DNA from: Thermoanaerobaculaceae bacterium
Lineage (GTDB): Bacteria > Acidobacteriota > Thermoanaerobaculia > Thermoanaerobaculales > Thermoanaerobaculaceae
Direction of reading: 5' to 3'
Assembly (NCBI GenBank): GCA_022865555.1
Contig: JALHTD010000372.1
Span: forward strand, 1 to 18,623
DNA length: 18,623 bases
This document shows, one piece after another, positions 13,020 through 18,623 of this stretch. How positions within the stretch are numbered: the first letter of the stretch is position 1; every line of letters starts with the position of its first letter. A program made the translations under genes and the position numbers. The notes below the pieces were generated by a model, which worked only from the letters and a program-made list of their open reading frames with translations, was not told where the DNA came from and did not search any database.

Positions 13020-16000
13020 ATGCCGGAGCCGTTCGTCCACCTCCACCTCCACTCGCACTACTCGCTGCTGGACTCAGCCGTGAAGCTCGACGAGCTGATG
13101 CGCCAGGTCAACGAGCACGGCGTGCCTGCGGTTGCCCTCACCGACCACGGCAGCCTCTTCGGTGCCTACGAGTTCTACAGCGCGGCGCGAAAGGCGGGCA
13201 TCAAGCCGGTGCTCGGGTGCGAGGCCTACGTCGCGCCGGGCAGCCGGAAGGAGCGTACCGGCAATCCCTTCGGTTCACGCAGGCCCTACCACCACCTCGT
13301 TCTGCTGGCCGAGAACCAGCGCGGCTGGAACAACCTGATGCGTCTGGTGACCACCGCGTACCTCGACGGCTTCTACCACCGCCCGCGAATCGACAAAGAG
13401 TTGCTGGCTGCTCACGCCGACGGCCTCATCGGCCTCTCGTCGTGCCTCTCGGGCGAAGTCGCCGCCAGGCTTCTGTCCGGCGACGAGAAGGGGGCGCTGC
13501 AGGCGGCCGAGGAGTACCGTGAGATCCTTGGGGCTGACGATTTCTTCCTCGAGGTCCAGGAGCACGGCCTTCGCGACGAGCCCGTGGTGCGGCAGGGGAT
13601 CCAGCGCATTTCGGAGAAGACCGGCCTGCCTGTGGTGGCGACCAACGACTGCCACTTCCACCGCCGGGAGGATGTCGAGGCGCACCGGGTCTTGATCGGG
13701 ATCGGCCAGAACAAGACCCTCGCGGAGATGGCCCACGACTACGCCTACAACGACGAGTTCTACGTCAAGTCGCCGGCCGAGATGGCGCGGCTCTTCGGCG
13801 ACCAGCCCGGAGTCCTCGCCCGAACGAAAGAGATCGCCGACCGCTGCCACGTGACGTTCCCAGAAGGCGAGTTCTACCTTCCGCGCTACCCGGTACCCGA
13901 CGGCAAGCTGCCCGACGACTACCTCGAGGAGCTCGCCCGCGAAGGGCTCGAGCGGCGCCTCGCCGACGGCCGAAGGCGGCGGAACCCCGAAGCGGAGTAC
14001 CGGTCACGCCTCGAGACCGAGCTCGCGATCATTCACTCGATGGGGTTCGATGGGTACTTCCTGGTCGTGTGGGATTTCATCAAGTATGCGCGCGAGCACG
14101 CCATCCCGGTCGGGCCGGGGCGGGGCAGCGCGGCCGGTTCGCTGGCGGCGTACTCCCTGCGCATCACCGACATCGACCCGCTCGAGTACGACCTGCTGTT
14201 CGAGCGCTTCCTCAACCCCGACCGCGTCTCGATGCCCGACATCGACATCGATTTCTGCCAGCGTCGGCGCGATGAGGTGATCGACCACGTGCGCGCCGTC
14301 TACGGCGATGAAAACGTCTCGCAGATCGCCACCTTCAACATCCTGCAGGCCCGCTCGTGCATTCGCGACGTGGGCCGCGTCATGGGGATGTCGTTCGGCG
14401 AGACCGACCGCATCGCCAAGCTTGTGCCGGAGGGAGTCAGCGTCACGCTGGACAGCGCGCTGCGCGACTCGCCGCGTCTCGCGGAGGCCGTCAGGGCCAG
14501 TGCCGACGTCGCGCGCCTGTTCGAGATCGGGAAGCGGCTCGAGGGGCTCGCGCGGCACTGCGGGATGCACGCGGCCGGCGTGGTGATCGCCCCGAGGCCC
14601 GTGCGCGAGATCGTGCCGCTGTATCGCACCTCCAGGGACGAGATCGTCACCCAGTTCGACAAGGACGTGATCGAGAAGCTCGGCCTCTTGAAGATGGACT
14701 TCCTGGGGTTGAAGACCCTCACGGTGATCGACGACTGCCTGCACAGCCTGGAGGCCGCGGGGATCCCGGTGCCGGACTTCGGTCTCTCGAGCTTCGACGA
14801 CCCCAAGGTCTACGACCTCTTCTGCGCAGGGGACACCGACGGGATCTTCCAGTTCGAGTCGTCCGGCATGCGCGACCTGCTGCGAACGGTGCAGCCGCGC
14901 AAATTCGAGGAGCTGGCCGCCCTCAACGCCCTCTACCGCCCGGGCCCGATGCAGTGGACCACCGAGTACGCGGACCGCAAGCACGGACGCCAGCCGATCA
15001 CCTACATCTTTCCGGAGCTCGAGGAGATCCTGGCCGAGACCTACGGCGTCATCGTGTACCAGGAGCAGGTGATGCGCATCGCGGTGAAGATCGCGGGCTT
15101 TTCGATGGGCCGCGCGGACACCCTTCGCAAGGCGATGGGCAAGAAGATCAAGGAGCTCATCGACGAGCAGGGGAACCACTTCATCGCCGGGGGTGTCGCC
15201 AAGGGCCACCCGAGGGAGAAGGTCGCGGCTCTCTGGCGGCAAATCGTGCCGTTCGCGCAGTACGGCTTCAACAAGTCGCACTCGGTCGCCTACGCCTACG
15301 TCGCCTACCAGACCGCCTACCTGAAGGCGCACCACCCGCTCCACTTCTGGGCCGCGATGCTCTCCAGCGAGGTCGCGAACAGCGACAAGCTCGCGGCCTA
15401 CGTGGCGATGCTCGGCGCCTCGCACCTGAGGGTTCTCGGCCCGGACATCAACGCCTCACAACTCGCCTTCACGGTGGAGGGGGACGCCATCCGGGTCGGC
15501 TTGGCCGCCGTCAAGGGAGTGGGGGAGGGCGCGAGCCAGGCGATCGTTGACGCGCGCGGCAGGGTCGGGCGGTTCAAGAGCGTCTCGCACGTGCTCCGGA
15601 CCGTCGGGGAGCGCGCGATCAACCGAAAGGTCGTGGAATGCCTGGTGAGGGCCGGCGCCTTCGACTCGGTGCACCCCGACCGCGGCGCGGTGCTCGCGAG
15701 CCTGGACAAGCTCGTGGACCAGGCGGCACGCCAGAGGCAGGCGCTCGAGGTCGGCCAGGGCTTCCTCTTCGCCCTCGACGATGAGGAGGTTGAGCCTTCG
15801 GTCGCTGGGTCCGGCCGCGTGAGCACGGAGGAGACGCTGCGCGGCGAGCGGGAGACGCTCGGTTTCTACCTCTCCGGCCACCCCCTCGACCGCTGGGCGG
15901 GGGTTCTCAAGGAGCTGCGAGCCACCCCGGTCAGCGGTCTCTCGGAGCTCGTCGCGAGCGGCGCCGACCGCGCGGTCGTGGGTGGGCTCATCGCCGGGTT

Positions 16001-16493
16001 GAAGGCAAGGCCGATCAAGGAGGGTCGCAGCCAGGGCCGCCGCATGGCGTCGTTCACACTCGAGGACCAGACCGGTGCGGTGAGGGTGGTCGCCTTCCCG
16101 GACGCCTACGAGCGTTACGAGAAGTGCCTTGTTGACGGCACGTCGGTGCTGGTCACGGCCACGCTGCGGGCGAGCGATGCGGAGCACGCCGAGCTGGCCC
16201 TCGAGGAGGCGATGCCCCTCGAGGGGATCGAGGCGCGCAAGGCGAGCGCCCTGCGAGTGGAGCTCGACCTCGAGCGGTTCGCCGACAAGGACGCGCTCGA
16301 GCAGCTGCACGAGCTTTTCCTCCGCCACGAAGGCCGCATGCAGCTGCGACTGCGCCTGGTGGGTGGCGCGTGGCAGGCGGAGGTCGTCCCGAACCGCATA
16401 CTCGGTGTCGACCCTACGACGCTGGTGCCGGCGCTCACGGCCCTCCTCGGCCCCGGCAGGGTCGAGTACGTGTTCTCCAGCAACGGCGCCTGA
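13020..16493 (+). CDS. dnaE: DNA polymerase III subunit alpha (DnaE1 type)
   Basis: This 1157-residue protein is the replicative polymerase subunit, of normal DnaE1 length. The N-terminal PHP domain has HLHLHSHYSLLD (7-18), TDHGS (41-45), GCEAY (66-70), SCLSGE (141-146) and NDCHFH (209-214). The metal-ligand residues appear complete, unlike the degenerate E. coli PHP, so an intrinsic proofreading exonuclease is plausible. The polymerase core has GPGRGSAAGS (365-374), the catalytic PDIDIDF (406-412, D407 and D409) and KMDFLGLKT (558-566, third Asp D560). The tail carries the helix-hairpin-helix region (about 825-880), an OB fold (about 985-1070) and the C-terminal domain. ATG start with AGGGGG only two bases away. 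That purine run belongs to the upstream repeat tail. dnaE is divergent from the glycosyltransferase operon, and rocD follows after 87 bp. Confidence 0.98.
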   Translation: MPEPFVHLHLHSHYSLLDSAVKLDELMRQVNEHGVPAVALTDHGSLFGAYEFYSAARKAGIKPVLGCEAYVAPGSRKERTGNPFGSRRPYHHLVLLAENQRGWNNLMRLVTTAYLDGFYHRPRIDKELLAAHADGLIGLSSCLSGEVAARLLSGDEKGALQAAEEYREILGADDFFLEVQEHGLRDEPVVRQGIQRISEKTGLPVVATNDCHFHRREDVEAHRVLIGIGQNKTLAEMAHDYAYNDEFYVKSPAEMARLFGDQPGVLARTKEIADRCHVTFPEGEFYLPRYPVPDGKLPDDYLEELAREGLERRLADGRRRRNPEAEYRSRLETELAIIHSMGFDGYFLVVWDFIKYAREHAIPVGPGRGSAAGSLAAYSLRITDIDPLEYDLLFERFLNPDRVSMPDIDIDFCQRRRDEVIDHVRAVYGDENVSQIATFNILQARSCIRDVGRVMGMSFGETDRIAKLVPEGVSVTLDSALRDSPRLAEAVRASADVARLFEIGKRLEGLARHCGMHAAGVVIAPRPVREIVPLYRTSRDEIVTQFDKDVIEKLGLLKMDFLGLKTLTVIDDCLHSLEAAGIPVPDFGLSSFDDPKVYDLFCAGDTDGIFQFESSGMRDLLRTVQPRKFEELAALNALYRPGPMQWTTEYADRKHGRQPITYIFPELEEILAETYGVIVYQEQVMRIAVKIAGFSMGRADTLRKAMGKKIKELIDEQGNHFIAGGVAKGHPREKVAALWRQIVPFAQYGFNKSHSVAYAYVAYQTAYLKAHHPLHFWAAMLSSEVANSDKLAAYVAMLGASHLRVLGPDINASQLAFTVEGDAIRVGLAAVKGVGEGASQAIVDARGRVGRFKSVSHVLRTVGERAINRKVVECLVRAGAFDSVHPDRGAVLASLDKLVDQAARQRQALEVGQGFLFALDDEEVEPSVAGSGRVSTEETLRGERETLGFYLSGHPLDRWAGVLKELRATPVSGLSELVASGADRAVVGGLIAGLKARPIKEGRSQGRRMASFTLEDQTGAVRVVAFPDAYERYEKCLVDGTSVLVTATLRASDAEHAELALEEAMPLEGIEARKASALRVELDLERFADKDALEQLHELFLRHEGRMQLRLRLVGGAWQAEVVPNRILGVDPTTLVPALTALLGPGRVEYVFSSNGA

Positions 16494-16580
16494 GGCCCGA
16501 CCCACGAGCTTGCGCGGTTCGGCACGATCGCGTAGCCTTGGGACTCCCGCGGCACTCCCGCGAGGCCTCGGAGGCAATTC

Positions 16581-17792
16581 ATGAGCACAACCGTGGCGAC
16601 GAGCGCCCAGCTCATCCGGCTCGAGGAGACGTACGGCGCCCACAACTACCACCCCCTTGACGTGGTGGTCAGCCGCGCGCGGGGCGTGTGGGTGTGGGAC
16701 GTGGAGGGGAACAAGTACCTCGACTTCCTTGCCGCCTACTCGGCGGTGAATCAGGGGCACTGCCATCCCAAGATCGTGGCCGCGCTGAAGGAGCAAGCGG
16801 AGCGCGTGACGCTGACTTCGCGAGCTTTCCGCAACGACCAACTCGGGCCGCTGTGCGAAGAGTTGTGCCGGCTTACCGGCTTCAGTCGTTTCCTCCCCAT
16901 GAACACCGGCGCCGAAGCGGTGGAGACCGCGATCAAGGCGGCGCGGAAGTGGGCGCACACGGTCAAGGATGTGCCCGACGACAGGGGCGAGATCCTCGTC
17001 TTCGAGGGGAACTTTCACGGCCGCACCACGACGATCGTCGGCTTCTCCTCGGAGGAGCAGTACCGCAAGGGGTTCGGGCCCTTCACGCCGGGCTTCCGGC
17101 TGCTGCCGTACGGCGACGCTCAGGCCGTCGAGAAGGCGATCACGCCCGAGACCGTGGCGATCCTGGTCGAGGCGATACAGGGGGAGGGCGGCATCAGAAT
17201 CCCGCCCGCGGGCTTCCTGCGCAGGCTCCGCGAGATCGCCACCGCCAACAGGGTTCTGCTGGTCCTCGACGAGATCCAGTCGGGCCTGGGCCGGACCGGC
17301 AAGCTCTTCTGCTACGAGCACGAGGGGATCAGGCCCGACATCGTCGTGATCGGCAAGGCGCTCGGAGGCGGGACCGTGCCGGTCTCCGGCATCCTGTCCG
17401 ACGACGAGGTCATGAGCGTGTTCAAGCCCGGGGACCACGGCTCCACCTTCGGCGGCAACCCGCTGGCGTGCGCTGTGGCGCACGCGGCAATCCGCGCGCT
17501 GGTGGACGAGGGCATGATCGAGAACTCGGCCCGCCTGGGGGACTACTTCCTGCAGCACCTGCGTGCGCTGAAGTCCCCGCACGTCAAGGAGGTCCGCGGC
17601 AGGGGTCTCTGGATCGGGGTCGAGTTGAAGCCGGAGTCCGGAGGCGCCCGGAGGTTCTGCGAGGCGCTCCAGAAGCAGGGACTGCTCTGCAAAGAGACTC
17701 ATGTCAACATCATCCGTTTCGCCCCGCCGCTGGTGATCACCCGAGAGGAGATCGACTGGGCGGTGGAACGGATTGCCAAAGTACTTAGCTAA
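16581..17792 (+). CDS. rocD: Ornithine aminotransferase (class III, PLP-dependent)
   Basis: The 403-residue product has full family length. Ornithine aminotransferase moves the delta-amino group of ornithine to 2-oxoglutarate, giving glutamate semialdehyde and glutamate, and links arginine and proline metabolism in the cytoplasm. Visible features are the substrate-side AAYSAVNQGHCHP (51-63), MNTGAEAVETA (107-117), FEGNFHGRTT (141-150), LDEIQSG (229-235) with the PLP-nitrogen Asp230, VIGKALGGG (256-264) with the Schiff-base Lys259, and HGSTFGGNPLA (286-296). The AYSAVNQGH and EIQSGLGRTG segments match ornithine aminotransferase better than acetylornithine or GABA aminotransferases. ATG start with GGAGG six bases upstream. 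It may be co-transcribed with dnaE or have its own promoter in the 87-bp gap. Confidence 0.92.
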   Translation: MSTTVATSAQLIRLEETYGAHNYHPLDVVVSRARGVWVWDVEGNKYLDFLAAYSAVNQGHCHPKIVAALKEQAERVTLTSRAFRNDQLGPLCEELCRLTGFSRFLPMNTGAEAVETAIKAARKWAHTVKDVPDDRGEILVFEGNFHGRTTTIVGFSSEEQYRKGFGPFTPGFRLLPYGDAQAVEKAITPETVAILVEAIQGEGGIRIPPAGFLRRLREIATANRVLLVLDEIQSGLGRTGKLFCYEHEGIRPDIVVIGKALGGGTVPVSGILSDDEVMSVFKPGDHGSTFGGNPLACAVAHAAIRALVDEGMIENSARLGDYFLQHLRALKSPHVKEVRGRGLWIGVELKPESGGARRFCEALQKQGLLCKETHVNIIRFAPPLVITREEIDWAVERIAKVLS

Positions 17793-17810
17793 CACAACTT
17801 CGATGTAGAA

Positions 17811-17838
17811 CGACGCCCCGACCTCTGCCGGGGCGTCG
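17811..17838. terminator. Strong GC hairpin at the convergent rocD / lptF-lptG junction
   Basis: CGACGCCCCG (17811-17820) and CGGGGCGTCG (17829-17838) form a perfect 10-bp stem with an 8-nt loop. It lies 18 bp after the rocD stop and about 60 bp before the stop of the opposing gene. No long T-run is present on either side (TTCT follows on the minus strand). It probably acts as a two-way transcription stop or transcript end. Confidence 0.6.
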
Positions 17839-17897
17839 GGTCCTGCCGGCCAATGCGCGCGCGGTCTGCACGCCGACGTCGCGAAGCGGACGGAGTG

Positions 17898-18623
17898 CTA
17901 GGTGCGCAGGGTCGTGTGGCGGTTGATCGCCAGCAGCGCGAAAACCACCGTGGGCGTCCAGGCCGCGAGCACGGGCGGCACCAGGGACGCCTCGCCGAGC
18001 CTGATGATGAAAGCCATGAGCCCGAAGTAGGCCATCCCGAGCACCAGCGCGAGGGCGATCCCTCCCACGGCGCCGCGGCGGCCTGCGCGGAAGGCGAAGG
18101 GAAGCGACAGCCATGCCAGCAGCACCATGCTCAGGGGATAGGCCACCTTCTGGTGGAGCTGTACGGTGAGCCTGTCCACACGATAGCCCGCGGCGCGCAG
18201 CGTGGCGATGTAGTCGTCGAGCTCCCCGAAGCTCATCTGCTGCGGCCTCCGGTACTCGCGGCCGAAGTACGCGGGAGGCACGGGCAGGGGAAGGTCCACC
18301 GGACCGGTGTGGCGGATGAACTCGGGCGTCGCGTCAGCCATGAACGTCCGCGACCACGCTCCCTCCGCAACCCAGTGGCCGTCCTTGTAGGTCGCGCGCT
18401 TGGCCATGAAACGGGTCCGTAGGTTGAACCTGGCGTCGAACACGTACACCGAGGGGCGAATGAGGGTGAGAGTGTCCGGGTCGAACTGGAGGAAGTTCAC
18501 GAGGGTGCGGCCATCCGGCGCAAAAGCGATGGCTTCCACCCAATTATTCTCGTGCCCGCGCCATTGGTTGCGTACCGTCCGCGTCGGCAAGTCCCAGAGC
18601 GTGATCATCCCTTGCGTGTCGCC
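17898..18623 (-). CDS. LptF/LptG family permease, C-terminal part (truncated by window edge)
   Basis: The frame is open to the right edge, so the true start lies outside the window; 241 residues are visible. LptF and LptG are the inner-membrane subunits that, with the LptB ATPase, extract lipopolysaccharide and push it along the Lpt bridge to the outer membrane. The visible part begins in the periplasmic beta-jellyroll-like region. It ends with the family's typical three helices: LHQKVAYPLSMVLLAWLSLP, a Gly-rich helix after FRAGRRG, and LGEASLVPPVLAAWTPTVV. An ATG at 18608 is internal and should not be taken as the start. I cannot say whether it is LptF or LptG from this fragment. It supports a host with an outer membrane. 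Confidence 0.85.
   Translation of the reverse strand, partial: GDTQGMITLWDLPTRTVRNQWRGHENNWVEAIAFAPDGRTLVNFLQFDPDTLTLIRPSVYVFDARFNLRTRFMAKRATYKDGHWVAEGAWSRTFMADATPEFIRHTGPVDLPLPVPPAYFGREYRRPQQMSFGELDDYIATLRAAGYRVDRLTVQLHQKVAYPLSMVLLAWLSLPFAFRAGRRGAVGGIALALVLGMAYFGLMAFIIRLGEASLVPPVLAAWTPTVVFALLAINRHTTLRT

Noticed and set aside
15456..17795. A 779-codon minus-strand open frame opposite dnaE and rocD
   Set aside because: It spans two real plus-strand genes and their gap, which is typical of antisense frames in GC-rich DNA.
17898..18608. Complete small protein starting at the ATG at 18608
   Set aside because: The frame continues upstream to the window edge, and the visible part matches only the C-terminal half of LptF/LptG permeases.

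Overview
The window is a GC-rich bacterial chromosome segment. It is densely coded, has short intergenic gaps and several 4-nt stop/start overlaps, and uses GTG and TTG starts. The last gene is an LptF/LptG-type lipopolysaccharide permease, so the host very probably has an outer membrane. The content suggests a Gram-negative phylum such as Acidobacteriota or a relative: a GH57 glucanase, a sugar-nucleotidyltransferase fused to a phosphomannomutase-like domain, glgA beside a galT-like gene, and a DnaE1 with an intact PHP domain. That placement is inference and no marker here proves it. No tRNA, rRNA, CRISPR array, transposase or phage gene was seen.

Layout. Bases 1-98 hold the 3' end of a plus-strand gene that looks like tatC. 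Bases 245-12073 are all on the minus strand. Transcription starts with a membrane glycosyltransferase (GT39/ArnT-like, TTG start at 12073). It then passes through a PIG-L-type deacetylase, a GAF-like sensor histidine kinase, a stand-alone receiver protein, the nucleotidyltransferase/phosphomannomutase-like fusion and a GH57 glucanase. After a 212-bp gap with a weak terminator come galT and glgA (glycogen synthase). Four of the junctions in the first part overlap or nearly touch, so these genes are probably co-transcribed and partly translationally coupled. The set links sugar-nucleotide supply, alpha-glucan synthesis and breakdown and envelope-glycan modification to a small two-component pair. 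galT-glgA may form a second unit.

Bases 12074-13019 are a 946-bp non-coding region between the divergent glycosyltransferase operon and dnaE. This is the most unusual part of the window. It is filled by an imperfect head-to-head inverted repeat, about 12140-13016. Each arm has a GC-rich, hairpin-containing body of about 220-235 bp near the centre. Each body is followed outward by a tandem array of 55-65-bp units. A unit carries a CCCGCNNGGCAA-like box and then a small hairpin with a GNA triloop. There are four units on the minus arm and about two and a half on the plus arm. Both arms end in a related tail with ATAGGGG, which on the plus side runs into the ribosome-binding region of dnaE. I do not recognise this element.

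Rightward on the plus strand come dnaE (DNA polymerase III alpha, 1157 aa) and rocD-like ornithine aminotransferase. A strong GC hairpin follows at the convergent junction with the truncated minus-strand lptF/lptG-type gene that runs off the right edge.
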